The notes beneath the pieces were generated by a model. The model saw nothing but the letters and a program-made list of their open reading frames with translations, was not told where the DNA came from and did not search any database. Shown one piece after another: positions 25,801-34,383 of a stretch of DNA of 64,000 nt. The stretch's first letter is position 1; each line of letters starts with the position of its first letter. This DNA is from Lentimonas sp. CC4 (lineage in GTDB: Bacteria > Verrucomicrobiota > Verrucomicrobiia > Opitutales > Coraliomargaritaceae): NCBI RefSeq assembly GCF_902728235.1, contig NZ_CACVBO010000002.1, positions 682,001 to 746,000 on the forward strand, written 5' to 3'. The translations under genes were made by a program, and so were the position numbers.

Positions 25801-27680
25801 GGTTTCGGCCACAGAGCCAAAGCACCAAAGCCGTAGCGCGAGTCTTTAGACCGCAGCACAGAACCCCAGCGCCGAGCCCAAGTGTAGCGGAGCCAGGAAC
25901 TGGTTTCGACCACCGAGCCATAGCACCAAAGCGTAGCGCGAGTCTTTAGACCGCAGCACAGAACCCCAGCGCCGAGCCCAAGCGTAGCGGATCCAGGAAC
26001 TGGTTTCGGCCACAGAGCCAAAGCACCAAAGCCGTAGCGCGAGTCTTTAGACCGCAGCACAGAACCCCAGCGCCGAACCCAAGCGTAGCGGATCCAGGAA
26101 CTGGTTTCGGCCCGTTGCATTTGCGAAGTCTCAGGCCCGCTACGCTCAAGGCACAAAGGCAAAAAGCCGTGACACAGACATTCCTGTCTGTCCACCGAGC
26201 ACAAGCCACCGAGCACAATCCTCCGAGCCAAAGCCGTGGCGCGAAGATTCATCGAACGTCTCAACCGAACCAACGTATTCCAAACTCAAACTCGGCATTG
26301 TCTAACCGCAGATTTCGCAGATGGACGCAGATTATTACAACATATCAATCGACCTAACAGAGTCCCAGCTAGCGGATCCAGGAACTGGTTTCGACCACCG
26401 AGCCATAGCACCAAAGCGTAGCGCGAGTCTTTAGACCGCAGTAGCAGAACCCCAGCACCGAACCCAAGTGTAGCGGATCCAGGAACTGGTTTCGACCACC
26501 GAGCCAAAGCACCAAAGCCGTAGCGCGAGTCTTTAGACCGCAGCACACAACCCCAGCACCGAGCCCAAGCGTAGCGGATCCAGGAACTGGTTTCGGCCAC
26601 CGAGCCAAAGCACCAAAGCCGTAGCGCGAGTCTTTAGACCGCAGCACACAACCCCAGCACCGAGCCCAAGCGTAGCGGATCCAGGAACTGGTTTCGACCA
26701 CCGAGCCAAAGCACCAAAGCCGTAGCGCGAGTCTTTAGACCGCAGCACACAACCCCAGCACCGAGCCCAAGCGTAGCGGATCCAGGAACTGGTTTCGGCC
26801 ACCGAGCCAAAGCACCAAAGCCGTAGCGCGAGTCTTTAGACCGCAGCACACAACCCCAGCACCGAGCCCAAGCGTAGCGGAGCCAGGAACTGGTTTCGAC
26901 CACCGAGCCATAGCACCAAAGCGTAGCGCGAGTCTTTAGACCGCAGCACAGAACCCCAGCACCGAGCCCAAGTGTAGCGGATCCAGGAACAGGTTTCGGC
27001 CCGTTGCATCTGCGAAGTCTCACGCCCGCTACGCTCAAGGCACAAAGGCACAAAGCCGTGACACAGACATTGCTACGCCATCTACGGCAGACCTCCGTCC
27101 TGTCTGTCCACCGAGCACAAGCCACCGAGCACAATCCTCCGAGCCAAAGCCGTGGCGCGAAGATTCATCGAACGTCTCAACCGAACCAACGTATTCCAAA
27201 CTCAAGCTCGGCATTGTCTAACCGCAGATTTCGCAGATGGACGCAGATTATTACAACATATCAATCGACCTAACAGAGTCCCAGCTAGCGGATCCAGGAA
27301 CTGGTTTCGACCACCGAGCCATAGCACCAAAGCGTAGCGCGAGTCTTTAGACCGCAGCACAGACCCAAAGCACCGAGCCCAAGCGTAGCGGATCCAGGAA
27401 CTGGTTTCGACCACCGAGCCAAAGCACCAAAGCGTAGCGCGAGTCTTTAGACCGCAGCACATAACCCAAGCGCCGAGCCTAAGTGTAGCGGATCCAGGAA
27501 CTGGTTTCGGCCACCGAGCCCAAGCACCGAACCAAATCCGTAGCGCGGATCTTTAGACTGCAGCACAGAACCCCAGCGCCGAACCCAAGTGTAGCGGACC
27601 CAGGAACTGGTTTCGGCCCGTTGCATCTGCGAAGTCTCACGCCCGCTACGCTCAAGGCACAAAGGCACAAAGCCCAGACA
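25801..27680. repeat. Large tandem array of ~101-bp repeats with longer interspersed units
   Basis: Twelve units of 100-106 bp run from GGTTTCG(G/A)CCAC to CCAGGAACT. They start at 25801, 25902, 26002, 26387, 26488, 26589, 26690, 26791, 26892, 27303, 27403 and 27503. Two longer units (26103-26386 and 26992-27302) and a truncated third (from 27609) give a 3-long-6-long-3-long pattern. The conserved core includes GTAGCGCGAGTCTTTAGAC. Because most units are 101 or 100 bp, not a multiple of three, all open frames here simply cycle through the same peptides in rotating frames. I regard none of them as genes. Function unknown. Confidence 0.95.
26103..26386. repeat. Long repeat unit, copy 1 (copy 2 at 26992-27302)
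   Basis: A 284-bp unit is repeated almost exactly at 26992-27302. Copy 2 has an extra ~27 bp containing CTACGGCAGACCTCCG. The same ~57-bp piece (ACACAGACATTGCTACGCC onward) recurs at 27867-27926, and part of it occurs near 10268. The copies therefore arose by segmental duplication of several array units. Confidence 0.9.
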
Positions 27681-28065
27681 ACTGCTTTCAGGATTCCCTT
27701 CGTAGGGGCTTTCCTCGTCCTAGATTATGAGCTTGTCGAATGAGGAAGACCGCACCGTGCAATGGGCTCCAAACACACCAAAAATAAATAAGTAAAAAGC
27801 CCCTCCGAATCCTCTGGCTTTGTGCGCTTCGTGACTCAGTGAGAGACCTCATTCCTTTTGCCCAAAGCCGTGACACAGACATTGCTACGCCATCTACGGC
27901 AGACCTCCGTCCTGTCTGTCCACCGAGCCCCAGCCGTAGCGTGAAGATTCACCAACCGTGCACCTCCAAGGCATCTTTTAACCACCCGTTCCCGATGGTC
28001 ACTGGAGGGCACAGAGGCACTAACACTTCCCACTCTCACTAACACTTCCCACTCGCACTTCAAAG
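27681..28065. other. Repeat-rich non-coding stretch
   Basis: No gene recognised. It holds a fragment of the long repeat unit (27867-27926) and a doubled ACTAACACTTCCCACT motif near 28017-28050. Confidence 0.5.
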
Positions 28066-28423
28066 CCGCGTGGAGCGTAGACGCGTTAGACGAAGTCTGA
28101 TACGCGCACGAAGCTCTTTACGCGGTCACTCGCCAAAGGCGCTCACTCTCGGCACCGCCGAGTCAGCCGAGTGTCACAGCGAATCCAACGGACTACGCAC
28201 CCCCATCCCAGGCTTCTTCATGACATGTGTATAGATCTGCGTCGTCTCCCGCGTAAAAAGGCTGCGCCTCACGCGGTTTCGATTAGACCGCGTGCGCGTA
28301 GCGTTTTACGCGGCCTAATAAATCCTGCACCGTGCGGATATCCATCCCATCATCCCGCGTAAAAAGTCTTCGGCACACGCGGTTCATATTATTAAACCAC
28401 GTGAGGCGAAGCCTTTTACGCGG
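28066..28423. repeat. Three CGCG-rich palindromic repeats
   Basis: Three related imperfect palindromes begin or end with CCGCGTAAA/TTTACGCGG: 28066-28125, 28249-28313 and 28355-28423. The second and third have arms of about 27 bp (outer arm CCGCGTAAAA, inner arm ACGCGGT) and would form long hairpins. They look like an extragenic palindrome family rather than terminators. Confidence 0.75.
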
Positions 28424-28867
28424 TAACTTTCGCGATCTTTCTGCGGTAAATCCGAGGCCCCCAACACCTCCGCCCAACGGGGAAACTGTATAATCTTCAT
28501 AACACCTGTAATAGTGATCAAAAATATACTTAAATCAAGCCGATGAGTTAATTGAGTGCACGATTAGCCGGAATATAAAAATCAAGAAAAACACACCATA
28601 CAGCTACATCCTATTGCCTATGAGCTACTTGCTGACTTTCGGAATGCATAATCGGAGGTTTAAAAAAAGTGATATCATTCACTCAGCTTCAAAAACCACT
28701 GCTGAGTGCACGAATCGGCGGAAACTAAACCTTGATATTGAAACGATATTGACTTAGCATACGCACACATCATTGCCACTTACCCCACTCCTACAATGAC
28801 GAACAGCCACAACCATCAAACGGTTCCCTTGAAAGTGCCTCAAAATAAAACAAAACACCAACCCTTG
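28424..28867. other. AT-rich non-coding stretch leading into the cassette cluster
   Basis: No gene recognised. Composition shifts visibly to AT-rich here and stays so until about 30180. The phrase GAGTGCACGA occurs twice (28554 and 28702 regions), followed by similar GGCGGAA/AGCCGGAA words. The phrase ATCATTCACTCAG occurs near 28673 and again at 28870. These could be remnants of further recombination sites. Confidence 0.4.
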
Positions 28868-28905
28868 TTATCATTCACTCAGTGAATGATATAACACTGA
28901 TCTCA
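28868..28905. repeat. Hairpin and core site preceding the first cassette-like unit
   Basis: Arms TGTTATCATTCACT and AGTGAATGATATAACA pair with two unpaired bases around a one-base loop (28868-28896). GATCTCA (28899-28905) follows directly; it is the exact reverse complement of TGAGATC at 29239-29245, the first seven bases of the attC-like site after the next ORF. This matches the boundary rule of integron cassettes. Confidence 0.45.
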
Positions 28906-28908
28906 GAA

Positions 28909-29235
28909 ATGAATAATCTAAGCTTACCCTTTTTCGGTGTAACCCAAAGCCTTAGCATTATCGTATTCTCGATCATGGCGTTTACTCCAAATAATAAATT
29001 AACAGAAGTGAACCTAGATGTGCCGAAACTATGGTTAATCTCAGCTGCCCTTTCGGCAGTAAGCGTCATCTCTTGGATTTCATACTTAGGGTGGAGAGAA
29101 AAAAGTAATTTAACTCAATTTAAGAAAAGAATCTCATTACTGACAAACACTCCTAATATACTAATCCTATCAGCTCCGGTCCTAATGATAATTATAGCGA
29201 TTATCTCAGTTTTCGGCCTCGGGGTTCGCGTATGA
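28909..29235 (+). CDS. Small membrane protein in cassette-like unit 1
   Basis: 108 aa from ATG 28909, only 3 bp after the GATCTCA core; a GTG at 28882 would start inside the upstream hairpin. Three hydrophobic segments are visible: residues ~5-25 (LPFFGVTQSLSIIVFSIMAF), ~39-58 (LWLISAALSAVSVISWISYLG) and ~84-106 (ILILSAPVLMIIIAIISVFGL). A short basic loop WREKSNLTQFKKR separates the last two. Family not recognised. Being AT-rich, short and closely bounded by recombination-site-like sequences is typical of integron cassette genes of unknown function. Confidence 0.65.
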   Translation: MNNLSLPFFGVTQSLSIIVFSIMAFTPNNKLTEVNLDVPKLWLISAALSAVSVISWISYLGWREKSNLTQFKKRISLLTNTPNILILSAPVLMIIIAIISVFGLGVRV

Positions 29236-29238
29236 AAA

Positions 29239-29309
<71 letters not shown>

Positions 29310-29312
29310 AAA

Positions 29313-29642
29313 ATGAAAATTCGAAAACGAATTCTAATCATACTTGGACTAATGCAATGCGCATTCGGATTCTTTTGTTATTTCTCTTACATAAGATCGA
29401 CGGAAAATATAACTTCCTTCGCTGAGGGCTTAAAAACACACAACTACGAACAAATAGAAAAATCAACAGACACTCCAGACTTGGCAGATAAAGAAGTGCA
29501 GCAAAGACTATTTGAGTCATGGTTGAATCCTTTGACCTCAACTGCCAATCAGTTGGATGGGATGAAAGATTGCGCATCCATGGCATTATTTCTCTCTGGT
29601 CTAATCACAGCCTCCATCTCACTATCCATCCCAACGAAATAG
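29313..29642 (+). CDS. Small two-helix membrane protein in cassette-like unit 2
   Basis: 109 aa. An N-terminal hydrophobic segment (residues ~6-26, ILIILGLMQCAFGFFCYFSY) and a C-terminal one (~88-106, ASMALFLSGLITASISLSI) flank a soluble charged middle (ENITSFAEGLKTHNYEQIEK...). The start lies 3 bp after the GTTCTCA core of attC-like site 1, and the stop lies 3 bp before the TGAGAAC core of site 2. The unit is therefore almost entirely gene plus recombination site. Family not recognised. Confidence 0.65.
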   Translation: MKIRKRILIILGLMQCAFGFFCYFSYIRSTENITSFAEGLKTHNYEQIEKSTDTPDLADKEVQQRLFESWLNPLTSTANQLDGMKDCASMALFLSGLITASISLSIPTK

Positions 29643-29645
29643 AGC

Positions 29646-29712
29646 TGAGAACCAGTCAGAGCACTCAATGAGTTTCGCTGAAGCTCACTAATTAGTGTCC
29701 TCTACGTTGGAC
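29646..29712 (+). repeat. attC-like site 2
   Basis: 67 bp from TGAGAAC to GTTGGAC. The last heptamer fits the integron core GTTRRRY. TGAGAAC is the exact reverse complement of GTTCTCA at the start of the same unit (29303-29309). AGAG-CACT pairs with AGTGTCCTCT leaving two extrahelical bases, and AATGAG pairs with CTCACTAATT in the inner part. Confidence 0.62.
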
Positions 29713-29721
29713 ATCGAAAAA

Positions 29722-30081
29722 ATGAAAAAACTAATCCTCATCTTCTTCCTGCCATCACTGCTAATGGCGATGTTAGCTTTCACTCCCATGCCTGAGAAGC
29801 CAGACTTCACACGAGCAGCTGATTTCGTCCAAGAGGTCTACGACAACGGGCATGCATTTCCGAAAGAACTCTTAACTAAAGAAAAATTCACCGCAGCGTT
29901 GATACAAGGAACATTCGACAGCAGTAACCCTAGCATTGCATATAGAAATAAGGATTATCCATACGACTCAAGTATGGCGCGTTTCAATGGCGTAATAACA
30001 CTCAATGATGGAACCCTATACACCTGGATGATCAATCGAAAAGGGAGAAAAAAGGGGTCATGTCATTACCTTTGTGGTTGA
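29722..30081 (+). CDS. Small exported or anchored protein in cassette-like unit 3, 3' end altered
   Basis: 119 aa from ATG 29722, which gives a direct signal or anchor segment (MKKLILIFFLPSLLMAML); an in-frame GTG at 29695 lies inside attC-like site 2. The mature part (FTRAADFVQEVYDNGHAF, GVITLNDGTLYTWMINRKGRK) is not a family I recognise. The end of the reading frame runs into a short inverted-repeat element (from 30049), so the last ~11 codons are probably not original and the native C-terminus has been replaced. Confidence 0.6.
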   Translation: MKKLILIFFLPSLLMAMLAFTPMPEKPDFTRAADFVQEVYDNGHAFPKELLTKEKFTAALIQGTFDSSNPSIAYRNKDYPYDSSMARFNGVITLNDGTLYTWMINRKGRKKGSCHYLCG

Positions 30082-30120
30082 CTAGATCGATCCCCGGATC
30101 ATACTACATGACCCCTTTTT
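30049..30120. mobile_element. 72-bp inverted-repeat element at the 3' end of unit 3
   Basis: AAAAAGGGGTCATGT (30049-30063) and ACATGACCCCTTTTT (30106-30120) are perfect 15-bp inverted repeats separated by 42 bp. The outline resembles miniature elements carrying AAAAGGGGTCA-type ends that are associated with REP-associated (Y1) transposases. That link is from memory and not shown by this window. It could also act as a terminator. Confidence 0.5.
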
Positions 30121-30147
30121 ATCTCCTTTTAAGGGTGATACTGCCGC

Positions 30148-30175
30148 GCATCAGTCCAACTGATGCGGGATTTTT
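30148..30175 (+). terminator. Intrinsic terminator closing the cassette-like run
   Basis: GCATCAG and CTGATGC (30148-30154/30160-30166) form a stem with a 5-nt loop, extended by one C-G pair, followed by GGGATTTTT. The loop and its flank contain GTCCAAC (30154-30160), the exact reverse complement of GTTGGAC at the start of unit 3. That is what the cassette model predicts, but it may be coincidental here. Confidence 0.6.
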
Positions 30176-30207
30176 ACGAGAGATAGCTAAGTCTGAAGTT
30201 TAAACAC

Positions 30208-30846
30208 CTACAACTGACTGATAAATGTGTTAGCTTCCGTAATCGAAGCTTCCATTTGTTTTACCAAAACCCCGACACGTTGCTGGATTTGTTGGACTTC
30301 GACATCCAGGGCTGCAATGGCACGGGCATTTAGATTGTGCTTCAGATAGAGCACTTGATCTTCAAAGAGTTCTAGGACAGGTAGCATGCTTGCTTCAGCA
30401 GCACGCATTTTTCGAATCATTTCGTTATATTTGCTGCGTGTCTCACGCAAGGATTGCTCACTGGAGCGACGGAGGCTCGCGCTTTGATAGGAATCGAGCT
30501 CTTGTGTCCACTCCGCGAATAGCGCCTCGGCGACGGACTCCACTTTATCGATTTGATTGGAGACGTCCTCAGCGGCAGAGACGCTGTCCTCATAGGCGTC
30601 TTTTACCTTTTTGTATGCTTTTTCAAGATCGCCGCCATCATACGAGGTCATCGCCGTAAAGGCTTCTAGGGCGTCTGCGAAGGTTTCTTTTGCGTCTTCT
30701 TGCTCATCGCGCGCACCTTCTACGCGGTCAACCATGATATCGCGCTTCTCGATCCCCAGTTTTTCCATCGAGGCGTAATAGGCAGATTGGCAGCCAGCAA
30801 TGAAGATCGCCGCGCTCAGCATAAGTAAGGAAAGTGATGTTCTCAT
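30208..30846 (-). CDS. DUF2959 lipoprotein
   Basis: 212 aa from ATG 30846 (MRTSLSLLMLSAAIFIAGC), which places a clear lipobox (IAGC) at the end of the signal peptide; an upstream in-frame start at 30882 is less likely. The rest is almost wholly alpha-helical and charged (EGARDEQEDAKETFADALEAF, YKKVKDAYEDS, RSKYNEMIRKM), predicted to form a long coiled coil as in DUF2959 proteins. Function is unknown. It is a lone - strand gene between the cassette-like cluster and the deacetylase gene. Confidence 0.88.
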   Translation of the reverse strand: MRTSLSLLMLSAAIFIAGCQSAYYASMEKLGIEKRDIMVDRVEGARDEQEDAKETFADALEAFTAMTSYDGGDLEKAYKKVKDAYEDSVSAAEDVSNQIDKVESVAEALFAEWTQELDSYQSASLRRSSEQSLRETRSKYNEMIRKMRAAEASMLPVLELFEDQVLYLKHNLNARAIAALDVEVQQIQQRVGVLVKQMEASITEANTFISQL

Positions 30847-30928
30847 ACACACTAGCGTGCATCGTCCTACTAAGTTTGGCAATGAAAGGCTTCAGGGAAA
30901 TAAAGAGAAAATGAGGGGCAGGAATTTA

Positions 30929-31714
30929 CTAGGCTCTAACCTTTTGGGATGGGGTATAAGTCGACACGTCCGGTAACCTACAGCGATAGCCCTCGCGCTT
31001 CAGCAACGCGAGCACCCCACGAATCGCCTCTACCCTTACTTTGGGTGCTACAGAAACGCCTTCGTGCATCAGCAAAATTGCACCAGGGCGCAACTCTCTC
31101 TCCACACGGGCCACAATAGCTGAGGAATCTTTACCGAGACAGTCTCCGCTGCGTATCGTCCATGCAACACACCGCAACTGCCGCTCTCTGAGTGCGCGGC
31201 GCAGAAATAAATTCTTAAACCCCACAGGGGAACGATACAGTTGCACGTCAGCCCCCTTCGCATTGAGCACTGCGCACGAATCATCTAACTCGCGAGCCAC
31301 CCGCCGAGGGCCCGCCATCCAAAAGTCCCTCAATGGGTGCGTATGCGTATGGCTGCCAACTGTATGTCCACCCGCGAGCACGGCCTTCACCAGTTCGGGA
31401 TGCTTCGCCGCCCGTTCGCCAATCATGAAAAAGGTCGCCTTCGCTCCATGCTCAGCCAAGGCTTCTAAAAGTGCAGGTGTATCCTCGGGGTCGGGGCCGT
31501 CATCTATGGTCAGCCAAACTTCGCGTCCCTCGGGATGGAAGCCTGTCACCACATCGCACAGTCCTTGCGCGCGCGGTAAGAATATATGTGCCAACACCAC
31601 GCCGCCTCCGCCAAAGAATATCAACCAGCCCAGCAGAGTGTATTCAGTGCCAATTACTACTAAAAGTCCGAGAACTTTCAATAACGTGCACTGCAGAGTT
31701 AGCCAAGCATTCAT
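30929..31714 (-). CDS. Membrane-anchored NodB-type polysaccharide deacetylase
   Basis: 261 aa from ATG 31714 (a start at 31768 would overlap the upstream gene by 44 bp). Two N-terminal hydrophobic segments (LLKVLGLLVVIG and LLGWLIFFGGGGVVLAHIF) anchor the protein. The carbohydrate esterase 4 motifs are complete: TIDDGPD, HTHTHP (metal-binding histidines), YRSPVGF and LMHEG. It removes N- or O-acetyl groups from a glycan in the envelope. It lies 10 bp after the PAP2 gene, suggesting a small envelope-lipid/glycan operon. Confidence 0.9.
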   Translation of the reverse strand: MNAWLTLQCTLLKVLGLLVVIGTEYTLLGWLIFFGGGGVVLAHIFLPRAQGLCDVVTGFHPEGREVWLTIDDGPDPEDTPALLEALAEHGAKATFFMIGERAAKHPELVKAVLAGGHTVGSHTHTHPLRDFWMAGPRRVARELDDSCAVLNAKGADVQLYRSPVGFKNLFLRRALRERQLRCVAWTIRSGDCLGKDSSAIVARVERELRPGAILLMHEGVSVAPKVRVEAIRGVLALLKREGYRCRLPDVSTYTPSQKVRA

Positions 31715-31724
31715 AGCAAACCAC

Positions 31725-32378
31725 TCAATCGTTCTTACGGAACGCAGCAAACTTTGCTTTTCGGGCAATTTGATTGTTCAACCAAAAGACCACCACTCCA
31801 AGCAAACCACCACATAGCACATCCGCAAATACGTGCTGCTTCGTCGTCATCGTCGAAATCACGATCGACAGGCACCAGAGCCAGTTCAGCAGATGCCAAA
31901 CACCCCTTATTTTAAGGAAGCTGAAGAGACGCCCGATCCACAAGCCCGCGTAAAGCGCAAAAGCTACGTGCAAAGAGGGACAAGCGTTGCCCGCGGCATC
32001 AGACTCTTTCAAAAACTGCAGCGTCGGATAAGCACTCCAATCGATCTCCCAATTCGGCACCGCAGTCGGCAAAAAGTAAAAGACCGAGAGGCCAACCACG
32101 CTAAGCAAACAGGCCCCCATTAAATAATACCCCAGTTCATTGGGCCGACACATCATGGAAGTGGGCAAGCAGATATACACCCAAAGCGAGAAATAAATCC
32201 AAGCGGACCAGGGCAATAGAGGTGCCCAATGGTCGGGCGCGAACAGGGGCATTTCATACACCGCGAACAGTGGCTGCTGCTGCACATAAAAATAGGCGAT
32301 AAAGAAGGTAGAAATCGCCACGGTCGACCCGATCAACTTCAACCAAAACAAGGAACCAATGCGTGGAAGCAGACTCAT
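31725..32378 (-). CDS. PAP2-family membrane phosphatase
   Basis: 217 aa from ATG 32378 (MSLLPRIG), with a longer in-frame form possible. There are five to six transmembrane helices. Phosphatase motifs of the PAP2/inositol-phosphorylceramide-synthase type: CPSLHVAF, and STMTTKQHVFADVLCGG with the catalytic His/Asp. Such enzymes act on lipid phosphates or transfer phospho-headgroups. Together with the deacetylase 10 bp downstream it may modify a membrane lipid or glycolipid. The substrate cannot be read from the sequence. Confidence 0.85.
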   Translation of the reverse strand: MSLLPRIGSLFWLKLIGSTVAISTFFIAYFYVQQQPLFAVYEMPLFAPDHWAPLLPWSAWIYFSLWVYICLPTSMMCRPNELGYYLMGACLLSVVGLSVFYFLPTAVPNWEIDWSAYPTLQFLKESDAAGNACPSLHVAFALYAGLWIGRLFSFLKIRGVWHLLNWLWCLSIVISTMTTKQHVFADVLCGGLLGVVVFWLNNQIARKAKFAAFRKND

Positions 32379-32592
32379 TGGATTAGGCTGCTCGGAAGCC
32401 GAGGCGTTTACTCCACCGTTCAATAAGAGTGGCCATCGAGCAGCACAGTTCGACGTTCTCATCACCTTTCAGCTTCGCCCAAACAAAATCGTTCGGGGCA
32501 GAAGTGCTTAACTGTTGACCCACTTGGTCGCCTATTGAATTTGAAGTTCGCATGTTAAATCTTTTCGCAGAACCAACTGCCTTTGCTATTAA

Positions 32593-32865
32593 ATGCGCGC
32601 CTATAATATATCAAGCAAGCGAAACCTGCGCGGAGATAGCATCACAATTGATGTCATGGAATCACAAGGGTATAAACCGGGAACAGTCAAATGTTTCATG
32701 GACGGCCTTCTGTTCGCGATGCTCTGCGAACCTAGAATGCGACGACCGCGATTGCATGCTTGGATTGATTTACTGGCTCTGGCCTCAGCCAAACAAGCGA
32801 AGACTCGAGAGGAATCCCTCTTCCGCGACGACTCTACCCCGCAATTAGATCAATACTGTTTCTAA
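32593..32865 (+). CDS. Doubtful small hypothetical protein
   Basis: 90 aa, starting MRAYNISSKRN and ending TPQLDQYCF. No signal peptide, helix motif or recognised domain. It lies in an otherwise empty 537-bp gap (32379-32915) between two - strand genes, and a second open frame overlaps it, so coding status is weak. The gap also carries the promoter of the PAP2/deacetylase pair. Nothing else was recognised in it. Confidence 0.25.
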   Translation: MRAYNISSKRNLRGDSITIDVMESQGYKPGTVKCFMDGLLFAMLCEPRMRRPRLHAWIDLLALASAKQAKTREESLFRDDSTPQLDQYCF

Positions 32866-32915
32866 GTGGTATAACAAGGACTCAACCAGCGACCACGATC
32901 GAGGCATTCTTGACC

Positions 32916-34358
32916 TTACTTTTTACTAGCGGCCCACTTCTTATATTTGGCGATATCTGGGCGCTTTTTGCCTTTATCGAAGAAGCGTGCGCCAGAGCCG
33001 ATGACTCCGGCATCGCCTAGCTCCGCTCGGGCAAGCTCGACTTGTTGCATTAGACGCTCGACCACCTCGGGGTGCTGGGCGGCGACATTGGTGGTTTCAC
33101 CGAGATCCGTGTTCAGATCGTAGAGCTCGATGGTTTTTACCTCATCGATCATACGTGCCCACCAGCCCATCCATTTGGGCTTACTAGCGCGTGGCAGGAC
33201 AAGCTTCCAGCGCGCATCGCGAATGGCCTGCAATCCGGTGTAGCAATAATAATAGTAATACTCGTGCGGTGAATCGTCGGTCGCGCCGGTCAAGAGCGGT
33301 GTCAGGTCTTTGCCGTCGATCACTAGATTGGACGGCAGCGTCTGTCCTGCGAGTCCGGTGAATGTTGGCAACAGATCCATCGTCGTGACTAGCGCGTCGG
33401 ACGTTTCCCCTGCTGGGATGTGCTCTGGCCAGCGCACAATAAACGGCACACGTGGCCCGCCTTCCCACGACTTCATTTTAGCGCCGCGCAGTGGGTCTGC
33501 ATGCCCGGCATGGTCGCCGATGGAATCTTCGATCCATGGGCCGTTATCAGATACAAAGACGATGAGCGTGTTGCCATCTAGATCGAGTGCTTTGAGTGTT
33601 TTCAGGATTTCGCCCATACTCCAATCCAGCTCCTCGATCACATCACCATAGAATCCGCCTGCCGATTTGCCGCGGAATTTATCGGAAACACCTAGTGGGA
33701 CGTGCGGCATGTTATGTGCGAGGTAGAGGAAGAATGGCTGTTCCTTATTGTCTGTGATGAACTTGATCGCCTCTTCGGTATACCAGGTCGTGAGCTGATC
33801 CATCTCTGGCTGCTCGATTGCTTTAACGACGACCTCACGGTTGCGAATCAACGGTGCGCGCAATTTCGTCTGCTCGATGAGCTTGGTGACGCCATTGTAT
33901 TTCGGCGTGCCGAAGAAATAATCAAAACCTTGATCCAATGGATGGCCTTTGGTTTTCGCATCGCCGGCATGCCATTTACCCAAGATCGCGGTCGCATAGC
34001 CGCCCTCCTTTAGGACTTCGGGGATCATCAGTTCCTTAGTATGTGGAACCGTATGTAGCGACTTCGTGTTGCGAGGTTCGGCAATACGAATCGGATACGA
34101 GCCCGTCATGAGTGCCGAGCGGCTCGGGCCACAGACTGGCGAGCCCACATAGGCATTGGTGAAGCGCATCCCTTCGGCAGCCATTCGATCGAAGTTCGGC
34201 GTTTTAATATCCGGCGATCCGTAACAGCCGACATCGTTGTAGCCTTGGTCATCTGTTAGGAAAACAATGATGTTCGGTTGTTTCGCCGCGTTCGCGGTTG
34301 CGGCTATACAAGCTGCAGCGAAGGATGCGCACAGAAGTTTCTTTATAGTATGATACAT
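32916..34358 (-). CDS. Secreted sulfatase (group C)
   Basis: 480 aa; signal peptide at residues 1-24. [11 protein letters not shown] holds the calcium-binding aspartates, and Cys76 in CGPSR is the formylglycine site. GKWHAGD and SDNGP follow. The [14 protein letters not shown] segment and the YYYYY stretch before it place it with the sulfatases at 35965, 38022 and 48748 (group C). It is the last gene of a three-sulfatase operon, 25 bp after the previous stop. It is compact, without extra modules, and ends in a lysine-rich tail. Confidence 0.93.
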   Translation of the reverse strand: MYHTIKKLLCASFAAACIAATANAAKQPNIIVFLTDDQGYNDVGCYGSPDIKTPNFDRMAAEGMRFTNAYVGSPVCGPSRSALMTGSYPIRIAEPRNTKSLHTVPHTKELMIPEVLKEGGYATAILGKWHAGDAKTKGHPLDQGFDYFFGTPKYNGVTKLIEQTKLRAPLIRNREVVVKAIEQPEMDQLTTWYTEEAIKFITDNKEQPFFLYLAHNMPHVPLGVSDKFRGKSAGGFYGDVIEELDWSMGEILKTLKALDLDGNTLIVFVSDNGPWIEDSIGDHAGHADPLRGAKMKSWEGGPRVPFIVRWPEHIPAGETSDALVTTMDLLPTFTGLAGQTLPSNLVIDGKDLTPLLTGATDDSPHEYYYYYCYTGLQAIRDARWKLVLPRASKPKWMGWWARMIDEVKTIELYDLNTDLGETTNVAAQHPEVVERLMQQVELARAELGDAGVIGSGARFFDKGKKRPDIAKYKKWAASKK

Positions 34359-34383
34359 AAGGTAAAGCTAGAGTCGGATTGAA

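Noticed and set aside
25764-27668. Many overlapping open frames in the repeat array on both strands (peptides like AETSSWIRYAW repeated)
   Set aside because: They arise from the 100-101 bp repeat in rotating frames; similar open frames exist on several frames with no start signals, signal peptides or family matches.
25801-27680. CRISPR array
   Set aside because: Units are ~101 bp, head to tail, with no unique spacers, and no cas gene is present.
28171-28477. Small ORFs of ~60 aa in the CGCG palindrome region
   Set aside because: They are translations of palindromic repeats, without coding character.
30148-30175. GTCCAAC as proof of a third attC site
   Set aside because: The heptamer fits the prediction but lies within a hairpin plus T-run that is explained as a terminator, and no attC-like alignment follows it. 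Kept only as supporting detail.
32552-32848. 98-aa ORF overlapping the 90-aa candidate
   Set aside because: No recognisable domain or start context, and it overlaps another equally weak frame; at most one could be real.
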